A stretch of 64,000 bases of DNA from NCBI RefSeq assembly GCF_949628215.1, contig NC_134311.1, forward strand, positions 77,990,090 through 78,054,089, read 5' to 3'. The position numbers were made by a program, and so were the translations under genes. This document shows, piece by piece, positions 25,590 through 36,141 of this stretch. The DNA is from Phalacrocorax aristotelis (lineage: Eukaryota; Chordata; Aves; Suliformes; Phalacrocoracidae). Numbering within the stretch: position 1 is the stretch's first letter; each line of letters begins with the position of its first letter. The notes under the pieces were generated by a model that made no database searches, was not told the DNA's origin, and worked only from the letters and a program-made list of their open reading frames with translations.

Positions 25590-25935
25590 GCCTGCCTTTC
25601 AAGGACATAGATGTCTGCTAACTGTAAAAGACTGTGTTAAACAACTTAAGGTGCTATTGTTCGCTTTATAAACAAGAGGCCTGCTTAGGAATGATATCAC
25701 TTTCAACGTGAGCTCCTCAGTCCCCTGAGCTCTGCTGCAGACTGGTACCAAATCCAGCCACCGTAACTCCAATTATCTCCAAGTCCTCAGCAAGAACACC
25801 AAGCAGCGCAGGGCCTGCCATGGGAACAGAACATCCATTTTCTGACCAGCAACAGAGCAGGTGCAGGAAGGGTGCCCAATTTTCCTCTTAAACACTCCAG
25901 ATAAATCAGTCGTGCTCATCTCTTTTTGCTTCTAG

Positions 25936-26319
25936 GTGTGCAGTCCAACGGCTGGTCCGTTCACGTCCCGTCTGATGTTACTGGTGAACTTGGGAAGATG
26001 GTTATCCTGCCCTGTACTTTCACACACCCCTACAAAACATTTGACCGGACCCTCACTGCCATTTGGAGGATCAAGGAACCTTACAACGGCACAATAGTTT
26101 TCAAGTGCATTAGTCAGAGCACCAGCGAGCTCTGTAAGACTGCCATCAGCTACAAAAACAAATACAAACTGCTTGGCAACCCCCGGCACAAGGACCTCTC
26201 CATCAGGATTGACAATCTGACTTGGAGCGACAGCGAGAGATACTTCTGCCGGGTGGAGTTGTCCGGAGATATCCACGACAAGTACGAAAGCAGGAATGGG
26301 ATAAAGCTGCATTTGATTG
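25936..26319 (+). CDS. SIGLEC15: SIGLEC15 V-set domain exon (384 bp)
   Basis: The acceptor is tttttgcttctag and the donor gtaaga. It enters with two bases of a split codon (the previous exon must end in one base) and leaves with one. It encodes GWSVHVPSDVTGELGKMVIL through ESRNGIKLHLI. Four cysteines and the sialic-acid-binding Arg at 26250..26252 are present. NGT and NLT are possible N-glycosylation sites. Confidence 0.9.
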
Positions 26320-29300
26320 GTAAGAGGGCACGACAGCCAAAGGAGGCAAAGCCGCCCCGTAGGGAAGCGAGCGCCTCAGGATGTAGAAACTGATAGGACG
26401 GTAACAGAAAACTATCTGAGATGGTCTTCTGATGAGTTGGCTTTTCCAGATCTGTGGATAGTTCATAACATTTGGGCAGGGAATAGTCATTGCCTTCAGC
26501 AGCCTTCCAGTACGAGGCGATGAACGCAATGCAGGGAAGGCAACAGGAACAAATCCAGTAAGGGAGTAGCCAGGCTCTGGCTGTGAGGGCAAGAGCCAGC
26601 CAAGTCCCGGGCATCCCACTTTGTCCCTGCCGCACAGGATCTGCACAAGCAGCAGAGAGGCAAGCTTGGGTCAGCAGCCCACGGGGTGGGGTTACAGAGA
26701 TCTTCATCAGAATCCAAACTGGAGAGCCTGCGTGCTGAGCACACGTTAGCAAACATAAGCACCAGAAGGCCTGGATGGTCACAGGGGATTGGAAAGAGAA
26801 GACACCTGGTACCCACATGCCACAGGTCCAAAGCCCTCTGGAGCAGGAAACATTGAGTACAAACAGCCTGAAAAATCAGCTCGGATCAACAAATGTCAAA
26901 CGTTAACCCCACCACCCAGGGTGTGCTCACAGATCGAGGGTGTGCTGGGAGACCCAGGTGGCCGTGGGAACAGGCTCAGACCTTACCAGTGAGTGCAAAG
27001 GTGCCATGTGTTGGATGATTTTGCTTGTGAAGTGAAACTGCCTCATGCCTCTTGTGTGCTGTGGGCGTCCAGAGGGGACCTGAAAATGAGCTCGGTTACT
27101 TCTTGGGAAGTTCTGCATAGTCGAGGCTCTCCTTGGAGCAGCTCCTGAACACACACACCACACACAGAGGATGACCAGGGCTCTCCTTCATTTGGAGCAG
27201 CTGCTGAACACCACCCCCACACAGCATGACCAGGGCAGGATGGCAGCAAAATCTGTCTCTCAGGGGCTGCCTGGATTTTAACACCGGAGGAATGGTAACA
27301 TAAGCAGATATGGTACCCAGGCTGCACACTGCTTTGGGAGAGGGCCCCAACAGTATGAATGGGAGGGGTTAAATAATGCTGAAAAGGTTAATTTAAACAC
27401 CAAAACACACAGACACGTGACAACTAACCCAGCTAGCTTTCTTACAGATCAGTCCTCCATCCTCAAACCCACGTTCCATAGACAAGGGAGAAGACGTGCT
27501 GTAGGTGGTTGCCAGCTATGCATTTGCTGTCCAGCCTGACAATAAATGAGACAAATATTGACCTCCTGCCTTTCCTCCGCGCCAACACTCATTTAGTTCC
27601 CTTCAGTTTCCACAATGCTTTTAGGAACCAAATGCGTGAAATGGGTCAACGGGTCCAGCAGGAGAGGATTGATGAGTAAGACAAGCTTGGTCATATCAGC
27701 TACGCTTCTTTAGAGGACTAGACCAAAGACATCATGTTCAACAGTCCATCTCAACATATTACATCCCGCAAATTATCTTTGCCACTGTGTTTTCAGTCAC
27801 ACAATCCCATATGCTCCAAATACAGGATACAAATTTAGTGGCCCTGTGTTGGTATTGGTGTACCCCAAAGCAATGAAGAACCAATACCAGCTGTTAGGTG
27901 GCCACTACAGGGTTGGAAAACACCATCAAAAATAGGTTGTAGCAAGAAGTGTAAATGCTCCCTGACATAATTTGACAAATCTGGAAAGTGTCAGGCACTG
28001 AGCAAAGGGCTCACACAAATGGATCTCTCCATCTGTGCTCTGGAGGTCAGAGACCAAGGAAAGAGCCATGAGGTGCTTCCAGGAGAGCACTGGTTGCTTT
28101 GTCCTGGGCCATGTGGAGATGCAGCCAGCCCAAAAAGGTCACCAGCTACACCTGTGCCTGCATCACAGACAGCACTGGGGTGCAATTCACAGTGCAACTG
28201 CAAAGAGGAACCCATCTCCAAGGGTGATTGCCCTGCTACAGCACAGTGCCTCTGCCTCCTGTCACTATGGAAGGTCACAACAGCTGAAGTCGACCAAACC
28301 TCAGAAAACTGCGTAAGGCATTACAGAGATAAAACACAAAGTACATGTCCTTGCACCCAGGCTTTGCTGGGTGAATCCCTTTGCAATGTAGGCAGGGTGG
28401 GGAAATCTAGGGAAAGAAGGTGCTGAGCAAAACAAGGAAGGGGAGGTTTGATCCCAACATTACCCTGATATAACGTGCTGAGGGTCCGTCAAGATCAAGC
28501 ACTCGTTCCAGCTGTATTGTGTTAGACCTGCCTTTGAAACCTGATTCCCTTTCCCTCCCCTGTTGTGATTTCTGCAGCTGCCCCCAGGATCATTAACATC
28601 ACCGTCAGCTCCAACGGGGATCGCACCTTCCAGGCACGCTGCACCGCCGAGGGGGAGCCAGCGCCTGCTCTGACCTGGAGCGGACCACCCTACAGCAACC
28701 TCACCGCCACCACCAGCATGAACCACCGTGTCACCAAGGAGCTCCGGTACCTGACCCACGATGGAAAATACACCTGTACTGCTGTCAACAGCCACGGGAG
28801 AGCAGAGGGGGCTGTGTACTTCTATAAATTCAAAGCATCCAACAGCTCCTTCCTCCTGATCCTGATCTTTGCGCCACTGGGAATTAAAGTGCTCATTTTG
28901 CTAGTGATACTGGGCTTCAACGTTTTCTCAAGAGGAGGTACGTATCACTGTTTCCCTTGATAGTCTTCCTCCATCAGACAGGTAACCAGCAATAGGATGC
29001 AGCAGATAAAGTCAGGCAGGGTTGGGTTTGTTTGGGTTTTTTTTTGTATAATGATTTTATGATTTTCCACCCTAGAAGAAACACATTTCTAATAGGAAAT
29101 CTAAGAACAAGTAACAGGGACCTCCTGGCTGGCTGATCACAGCCTGCAGACAGAACGTCTCCTTTGGGAAGGGACCTTTGAAAAGACAGAGGGAGCAGGA
29201 GTTTCCCTGTGCCTGAGGAGAAAGGTTAATAAACTAACAGATGGGCAATTAGCAGAGAACTCACTCCCTACACAACCAGATTCTAAATTTTTTTCTTGAA

Positions 29301-31498
29301 GCAGACTAATTCCTACCTCTTCCCCTGTAGCCTGCGGGCAGGATTTACCTTTGCTGCATCCCACGCAGCAGTTTAATCTCCTGGGATGGGCAACCTCATT
29401 TTACAGACTGCCCCTCTAGGTCCCTCGGGTCTCACCACCCAGGCGCTTCCCAATCATTAGTGAAATCCCATCTTCCAGCCGGACCAAGGCCATGAGAGCA
29501 GGCAAACCCCGGCTCATAGGAGATGAGCATGGACCTCATGAACTGAGGGATGAGAGCTCCCAAGAAGCCTGGAGGCCGCTAGCCCCCAGGCCACCACCCC
29601 TGCTGTGCAGGGGGGAATCAGGAGGGACTCTGGGCTCTGCCCCTCAGGCTGGACACGGTGTCACCTCACCGTGACTCCTCTGTAGTCTGATGTCAACACC
29701 TTGTGAAAGCCACCACTTGCCTCAAACTGGAGAAGCTGTAAGACAAATTAGAAATGTTTTGTTCCTTATAGTCTAATGCCAAATTCCCACCTTCGTGAAG
29801 GAGACCACACACCTGACAAAAGGTATCTCCTCACTTGTTGCAATGTCACAACCACCCTCCAGCGCAGCTTGCCAACAGCTCTAGGTCAGTCCTGGCCCCC
29901 CAGCTCACTCTGACCGCATTGCTAACCCACATCTTCCTTCCCACTTCACAGGTCCCTCCTCTGCCCCATCCAGCCTGGCCCGGTAAGGACGTTCTGCCTT
30001 CTACTCATGTTATCAAGCAGGAGGGTGGAGATGGTTAAGGAGAGAAATACAGCATGTCCTTGGTCTTGGCAACAACCTTTCGGCCCGAGAGCAGGCTCCT
30101 GGGACAAGGACAGGGTTGGGCTGATGGCCGGGCGAGCCGGTGTGAGGGACCAAGGCTTGGGCACTGCTGGGAGGAGGCTCCGTCTTGGGTACCACTGAGG
30201 AGAGACGCCACTGATGTGAGGACAAGGGACTGGGGCAGCTGACTGGAGGGACCATGGCACACGGATGCTGCAGCAGCAAGGGGCTAGCAGAAGTTTAGGT
30301 GGGCCACAGGCCCAGAGCACGGTAACTAGCAAAGAAAACTAGCAAAGGTAACTAGGGTGGTAAACTAGCAAAGGAACCACCACCTGAGGGACAGGTGAAG
30401 GGAACAGGCTGGGATGGCACCTGTGGCAGGCTGATGATGAATGAGAGAGGGAAGCTCTGTGCAACAGAAATGTTCCCCTGCCCCAGCACCGCAGTCTCTA
30501 ATGGGGCACAAAAAGGGGCCACATCAAAGCTGATGAGCTCTGCCCAGTGTGGAAGTGGTATGGAGATGCCAAACAGCCCACCTCTGAGCCAGCTCAGTGT
30601 GGCAGGGCCCAATTCTTTGGCTGGTATCCATACAAAGCTCCCAGAGCACCCTTGGCATTTACCATTCCCCAGAACACCACCATTCTTGGACACTCCTGAC
30701 AGCTGTGGTGGCCAAGCTAGAAAGGGGTGGGGGAAAAAAAAACCTCAAACTGAAAACCAAAAACAACCCTTAGGGTCAACCTAGAGAAGCTGTATCTGAG
30801 GTCAGTGTGATTATACCTGCCTGGGGCTGCTCCCTTCCAACCTGAATTATCCTTATGCGATGCCTCCTTCACCCACCTTACCCAAGAAAGATGGTCATTT
30901 CAGCAGGACAGTCAAAGGTACAGCATCAGGACGCAGCCAAAGAGGCAACAGGGAATGTGATTCTACAGTTAAATTTGTAATAATTATTTGCAAAAGCATA
31001 GTTTTTGCCGATTTAACAGTGTCAAAACCATACTGTACCCTTTGATAATATTTTTATAGACGCATACATAGATGAAAGCTTAAAAACCAAGATCCTCCAC
31101 ACTCTGCATGAGAAGACCCTTCTCAGGAGAAGTTTGCACAATCTCCCGAGGCTCTGAGCAGCAGGACAGTAGAGTAGGAGTTAATGCTAAGGATGTAGGG
31201 GATCAGTCTGGATGCTTCAACATGTAAAACATTAGATGCAACTCAGACACTTAAAAACTACCTGCTGCAGAGGGGAGGATCCACACGATGCAGTATTGCA
31301 GACACTTACTCTGACACAACTTCACTGCTAGTTGAAGACCCTTATAAAGCCTAGAGCAGCCAGAAATGTGTCTTCACATTATTCACTTCTTCCACTGCCA
31401 GGCCACAGCTGCAGGACTCCACCTATGAGAACTTTGACCGCAGATACGGCGGCAGCCAGACTTTGCCGACAGAAAGAACAGCATCGAGACGCAGCTGA
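25936..31498 (+). CDS. SIGLEC15: Siglec-15, sialic-acid-binding DAP12-linked receptor (5' end missing)
   Basis: Four exons (25936..26319, 28578..28937, 29952..29982, 31402..31498) chain in phase to 289 residues plus a stop. Human Siglec-15 has 328, so the signal peptide and mature N-terminus are missing. Order: V-set domain with paired cysteines (VILPCTFTHP, ELCKTAIS, RYFCRVE), C2-set domain (RCTAEGEPAPALTWSG, DGKYTCTA), one membrane span containing a lysine (PLGIKVLILLVIL), and a tail with YENF. In the family, the Arg of YFCRVE (codon 26250..26252) contacts sialic acid. The membrane Lys (codon 28886..28888) pairs with the adaptor DAP12. Known roles are osteoclast differentiation and myeloid immune regulation. 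All key residues are present. Neighbours SLC14A2 and EPG5 are as in mammals. Confidence 0.9.
27127..27234. repeat. Imperfect tandem duplication, two ~54-base units
   Basis: Unit 1 (27127..27180) and unit 2 (27181..27234) share ctctcctt, ttggagcagct, ctgaacac, a CA-rich stretch and atgaccaggg, with small indels between them. It lies in the first SIGLEC15 intron seen. Confidence 0.7.
28578..28937 (+). CDS. SIGLEC15: SIGLEC15 C2-set and transmembrane exon (360 bp)
   Basis: The acceptor is tgatttctgcag and the donor gtacgt. It starts AAPRIINITVSS, carries the two C2 cysteines (ARCTAEGEP and KYTCTAVN), then the membrane span with a central Lys at 28886..28888, and stops inside the first cytoplasmic residues (FSRG). 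Confidence 0.9.
29952..29982 (+). CDS. SIGLEC15: SIGLEC15 cytoplasmic micro-exon (31 bp)
   Basis: Found from phase arithmetic: the previous exon leaves one base and the last exon needs one base. This 31-base segment between cccacttcacag and donor gtaagg enters with two bases and leaves with two. It encodes PSSAPSSLA plus split codons at each side. The join to the last exon gives ARPQLQDSTYENF, parallel to the human tail around YENL. Confidence 0.75.
30318..30381. repeat. Short tandem-like aactagcaaag repeats
   Basis: The words aactagcaaag and ggtaactag recur three to four times in about 60 bases, inside the last SIGLEC15 intron. Confidence 0.5.
31402..31498 (+). CDS. SIGLEC15: SIGLEC15 tail exon with YENF motif
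   Basis: The acceptor is cttcttccactgccag. The frame PQLQDSTYENFDRRYGGSQ continues to RTASRRS and TGA at 31496..31498. The tyrosine motif YENF is at 31424..31435; human Siglec-15 has YENL here. Both resemble a tyrosine sorting or SH2-binding motif; which role it plays is not shown by sequence. Confidence 0.82.
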
Positions 31499-31991
31499 GG
31501 ACCTGGGCGGTCTCATCCGCACTCACTTGCACGGTTCCAATTCCTGTCTGCTCTGTACAAGGGTGCCCTCCCCCTGTGAACATAAGACTGACATTGACTG
31601 ATGCACAGAAGGTCAAACGGGCCTTGTAAGAGCATGTTTTCCATCCCTGTTGCTGCTTACAAGCAAGAAAAGCCTTTAACAGGAAGACAGAAGGAAGAAA
31701 AGAGAAAACAAAGAGGGATGGAGCTAGAAGAGCAGAAGAGGATCTACGTAGGATGTCAGTTCTAACCAACCTGTGTGTTTTTAGCCCGTATCAGATAGTG
31801 TTTAGCAAGCAGATAACAGTCTACCATTTTCTCACATCTTTTTGCTTCGGCATTTTTCAAATGTTACTTCAAAAAGCAGTTTTCACCACTCCACTTGTCA
31901 AACCACACGCAGCTTCCTAAAGCCAGCAAGGGAAGTATTTTCATGTTTCAGATACCAGCTGTGAAAAAAATGCTACAGGAGTTTCTGCAGG

Positions 31992-32019
31992 TATTATTAT
32001 TATTATTAATATTATTATT
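31992..32019. repeat. (ATT)n simple repeat
   Basis: About nine ATT/TTA units with one interruption, in the presumed SIGLEC15 3' UTR. Confidence 0.8.
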
Positions 32020-32245
32020 CATTAACTTCCAAAATAGTTTATTTAAGAGTTTAAAGGAAATCCTAACATTCAAGAGGAATCCAAGCAAAAAGGAAAAACA
32101 GGTTTTACAAAAGCTGGTACAGCTGAAACCAAGGCATTCGAAGGGTGCTCTGTGTTGTAACCGCTGCAGCTCGTAGGGCTCATGTGCACACACAAGCAGA
32201 ATCTCAGATCTTTGTGTTTATCACACCCCGCTGTGAAAATGTTCC

Positions 32246-32251
32246 AATAAA
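32246..32251 (+). terminator. Candidate poly(A) signal of SIGLEC15
   Basis: AATAAA about 750 bases past the stop, followed within 15 bases by a long T run, the usual setting of a cleavage site. Confidence 0.55.
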
Positions 32252-32843
32252 CCAAATTGGCTTTTTTTTTTTTTCTTAAAAATAATTATTTCTGAACGAT
32301 TTCCATCTCTGTGTTACATGATGAAGTTCCTTTAAGGCCTGACTGCTCACCTCTTAAATTCTTCTGAGAGGAAGACACTACTACACAGCTACTGGCCATG
32401 CACAGGCTAGTCTCTAACCCCACTGTGAACCTGCTCCAAGACCAGGTGAGGCGACCCATCTTACGGTACAGGATGACACGAGTCAACCTGGAGTCCTGGT
32501 CAAGCAGACAAAGGCATTGTGTGCGCAATGCGTTGGCACTGAGGGGGAGATAGAATGAAAAGATTAAAAAAAGGAGCGACAAGAACCTGCTTTCAGGTTT
32601 TTATCATAGGATTTGATGCTCTGCAGAATCATTCCGGTGCAGCAGCTCTTTTCCTAACGGTGCTGCTTCTGGTCACAACCACTGCTGGCCAGGAGCCCAA
32701 GCTGCTCCTGAATTACCATCAAGCCTGTGGCCCTGCTTGGAAGCTCACCCCCAGCCTGGGAATTATTAAAGTTCACCTCTTCATAAAATCTGCACTGGGA
32801 GAGTAAAGCACAACTTTAAATGACTTGGCCAGGATATCTAGGG

Positions 32844-32872
32844 AAAAAAAAAAAAAAAAAGAAAAAAAAAAA
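32844..32872. repeat. Poly-A tract
   Basis: Seventeen A bases, one G and eleven more A. Confidence 0.8.
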
Positions 32873-33734
32873 TACAAGGAAATATTTAAACCTGATCTTT
32901 TAAATCCCAGTTTAAAATCCCAGCAGTGGCAAAGCCAGGTTTAATAAAAATAGTAAAAGATGCAAAGAGTGAAAGGAAGTTATAGCAAACAGTGTGGTCA
33001 TGGACCAGTAAGCTCACTTTCACAGGGAGAAAGAGATCTCGGAGATATTAACTGGACAAATGGAATCTCTGAGCCCATATGATTTACAGACATAGAGTAA
33101 TGACAACCCATTTTTCCCTGCGCATGGAACTGGAGCTTGGCTTCCAAGATTTTTCTCTTGAAATCTACTTCTTTAACTCAAGTAGTTTGAGTCCAAATAG
33201 AAGCACCGGACCTCGTGCCCCAAAACCACCGAGTGTGCCCTGTAGCATGTTACCAGCACCCTACGTGCTGCCAGCAAGTGCACGTCACAAACCAGCTGCA
33301 GTAACTTAGATGTGAGGAAACTCATGGATTCACTGTCCAACTTTCACTTCCTTGGCTTCCAGAGCACAGCCCATGCTAGTGCGGCAAATGGGAGAACAAG
33401 GGCGTCCAGGTGCAGGAACCCACCACAGCCCTGGGCACTGGAAAGGCACAGGAACGAGTCTGCCTGAATCTTGGCCCCCTAGCGAGGGACCTCTCTAACC
33501 CATCCAAACGCCTGCAAGATTGATCTTCAATGGAAGGAGTCTGCTCTCAATATTTCCCTCTCACTAGCCACCATTTCGTCCTTTGGAAAGGAAAATGCGC
33601 GGGTTGATATGTGGAGGAGAGACCTTGTAATCAACAAATTGGAGCGGAAGGAGCCCGCTTCCACGTACATACACAATAAAGAAGTGCACACAGGACAGCG
33701 TTGTGGGGAAATCTCTCATACCTTTTCTGAGAGA

Positions 33735-34180
33735 TCAGCACAACCAGGTGCCTCTCAAGTGGGGGAACAAGGAGGAATTAAGAGGTCCACGTGCAGTTGC
33801 AGCGCCACGAGCTCACTGGGATGACGGAGATGCTGCGGGATAGCTCGCACGCCTGGAGTGCTGCCGTGGATGGACACAGCCTCCTCAGGAAGGACACGCT
33901 GGGACAGCGAGGATGAGGAGGAGTTGTCGTTTATGTGAGAGCGCAGCGGGAATGCACAGGGCACGGGCCGGGCTGGGTGACCAGCCAGCTGGCAGCTTAC
34001 AGGTCAGCGGCAGCAGTACCACTGCGGCGGCTGTCCACTGCAGACCACCTGCCCGGCAAGTACATAAGGAAGAAGCCCCGTGTTGGCAGGCCCTGGTCCT
34101 CACGGGGGACTCAAACCACCCACTCCAACCGGTACGACGTGGAAGGACACAACCCAGCAGGGCACGTGGCGGGAGGTTGC
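33735..34180 (+). mobile_element. CR1 LINE fragment, endonuclease part of ORF2 (decayed)
   Basis: The wording follows the CR1 ORF2 5' region: gagctcactgggatgacgga, gatagctcgcacgcctggag, tttatgtgagagcgcagcgg, then actgcagaccacctgcccgg, ggtcctcacgggggactcaa and acccagcagggcacgtggcg. These correspond to the endonuclease domain. The reading frame is broken by stops and indels, so it is a relic. GC content is above its surroundings. The left end is uncertain by tens of bases. Confidence 0.65.
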
Positions 34181-35089
34181 GAGTACTCACCTCATTTGGC
34201 CTAACAAGTGTGCTCCAGTTCCTCTCCTTTTTCCCTCCCTGTTTATGCATTGTCGGAGTTTGGGAGGATTTGGCCATTGCTCTGTGAAGCACTTCAGCTT
34301 CCAGAGTGAAGGATGCCAACTCCCGTCACCACACCACCCCGGCCCCTGTGGGGTGCTGTAGCCCGCCTGCATAGGAAGCACTGTCTGCGTGTTTCGTGCG
34401 CCTTGCTGCTCAGAATTCTGTTTCTCCATTCCACTGACTTACGTTAACGTCACGTTCAGCTGTTACGTCCGTTTCCCTATTTGGCCTTATTTTCTTAATA
34501 AGTACTTAAGCTGCAATCCACAGGCAACCATTCACCCCCATGCAACAACTGCTGTGCGAGTCAGACACTCAAAGGGCCACAGACAGTCACTCTCCAACTA
34601 AACTGCAAGAATTATCCAAAAAGAACGCCTGTTACTAAGAAGCTGACACTCCAGTTTCATCTCTTTCCACTGCAATCTACAGCATGAAAAAGAACACAAA
34701 ACTTAGTTTTCCTCTGAGATTTCCTGGTTACATTTATGATGTGAAAAAGGACACAGCAGTTTAGGGTAGGAGGGAGGGTGGGAGATGCTGAGAGTGTGAA
34801 AGTCTTTCTAGTAAAACTAGAAGAAACAAGAAGTCGATCTGTTGGGCACGATTTGCAGAACGAGACTCCAAGCCCTGGAGCACACGTGTGTGACAGAGAC
34901 GTGCCAGTGGATCTGCAATTCATAAAACTTTCCCCCTGTATTTGGGGAAAGCACAGGTTCAGACTTCTAGCACTCTCCAAGAAGCCAGCAGGTTGGTTGT
35001 GGCTAATGCGCACGTCAAAAATAGCAGCTCCCCCTCTGAATTCTCCCTGTTTTGTAGGACCTACCATAGTATTATTTCATTCTATTTCA

Positions 35090-36141
35090 CATACAGCGAA
35101 TGGTATTCCGTTTCACAGTGAGGGGGTGGTGGTCAATGGCCCTATGTCCAGATGGAGATTGGTGACACGTGGTGTCCCTCAGGGGTACGTACAGGCACCA
35201 GAGCTGTTTAATATCTTCATCAATGACAGACAGTGGGATCGAGTGCACCCTCAGCAAGTGTGCAGATGACTCCAAGCTGAGGGGTATAGGTGACACACCA
35301 GAAGGACGGGATGTCACCCAGAGGGACCTGGACAGGCTGGAGAGGCGGGCCTGTGAGAACCTCGTGACGTTCAACAAGGCCAAGGGCAGGGTCCCACACC
35401 TGGGTCAGGGCAGCCCCCGGTATCAGGACAGGCTGGGGGATGGAGGGATGGAGAGCAGCCCTGCAGAGAAGGGCTCCGGGGTGCTGGGGGGTGAAAAGCT
35501 GGACACGAGCCGGCAGCGTGCGCTTGCAGCCCAGACACCCAACCGTGCCCTGGGTGGCATCCCTAGCAGTGTGGGCAGCAGGGCGAGGGAGGGGGTCCTG
35601 CCCCTCTGCTCTGCGAGACCCCCCTGCAGCGCCGCCTCCAGCTCGGGGCTCCTCAGCACGGGACAGACACGGGGCTGTTGGAGCAGGGCCAGAGGGGGCA
35701 CAGAAATGCTCCGAGGGCTGGAGCCCCTCTGCTGTGAGGAGAGGCTGGGAGAGCTGGGGTTGTTCAGCCTGGGGAAGGGAAGGCTGCGGGGGGACCTTAT
35801 GGCGGCCTTTCAGTGCTTAAAGGGTGGCTGTAGGAAGGATGGGGGTGACCTCTTTAGCAAGGCCTGCTGTGACAGGACAAGGGGTGATGGTTTTAAACTA
35901 AAGGAGGGTAGATCTAGACTGGATATAAGGAAAACATTACACTGAGGGTGGTGAAACCCTGTCCCAGGTTGCCCCGAGAGGTGGTCGATGCCCCATCCCT
36001 GGACACACTCAAGGCCAGGCACGACGGGGCTCTGAGCAACCTGATCTAGTTGAAGATGTCCCTGCTCAGAGCTGGGGGGTTGGACTGGGTGGCCTTGAAG
36101 GCTGCTTTCCCACCCAAACCATTCTGTGATTCCATGATTAT
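35090..36141 (+). mobile_element. CR1 LINE fragment, reverse-transcriptase C-terminal part and 3' end
   Basis: It begins in the RT domain (TRGVPQGYVQAPELFNIFIND, then GIECTLSKCADDSKLRG) in two frames that shift against each other. It continues through DTPEGRDVTQRDLDRLERRA and ELGLFSLGKGRLRGDLMAAF, then the 3' UTR ending ccaaaccattctgtgattcc. The family's catalytic ADD is kept, but the residue before it is Cys-Ala where I expect Phe-Ala. Frameshifts and a stop show it is dead. A 258-codon open stretch (35169..35945) is CR1, not a host gene. Confidence 0.88.

Larger units (their letters stand above)
3637..25935. other. Gene-poor spacer between SLC14A2 and SIGLEC15
   Basis: About 22 kb in which I can support no coding exon on either strand. 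Open frames here are short, lack family resemblance and do not chain by splice phase. It holds an A-rich tract at 6070..6160, a 13-base G run at 8005..8017, poly-T at 8458..8473, an AAAC-rich tract at 17271..17315, a CR1 3' end at 23558..23747 and poly-A at 25564..25589. The 5' exon or exons of SIGLEC15 should lie in its right part but were not recognised. In mammals SLC14A1 occupies this interval; nothing like it is visible. Confidence 0.6.
26320..31401 (+). other. SIGLEC15 introns
   Basis: Introns of 2,258, 1,014 and 1,419 bases (26320..28577, 28938..29951, 29983..31401). The first holds an imperfect 54-base tandem duplication at 27127..27234. The last has short aactagcaaag repeats at about 30318..30381. 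No other exon or mobile element was recognised. Confidence 0.65.
31499..32251 (+). other. SIGLEC15: Probable SIGLEC15 3' UTR
   Basis: Non-coding sequence from the stop codon to the AATAAA at 32246. It contains a TTA/ATT simple repeat at 31992..32019. Confidence 0.5.

Noticed and set aside
25932-26818. Minus-strand open frames of 126, 147 and 222 codons over and beside the first SIGLEC15 exon
   Set aside because: They are antisense shadows of the V-set exon and its flank, have no splice support and resemble no family. The plus strand carries a clear Ig domain.
33885-34429. Open frames of 144 (-), 124 (+) and 93 (+) codons
   Set aside because: They overlap or abut the decayed CR1 endonuclease fragment. 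Their length comes from high GC content and they match no host family.
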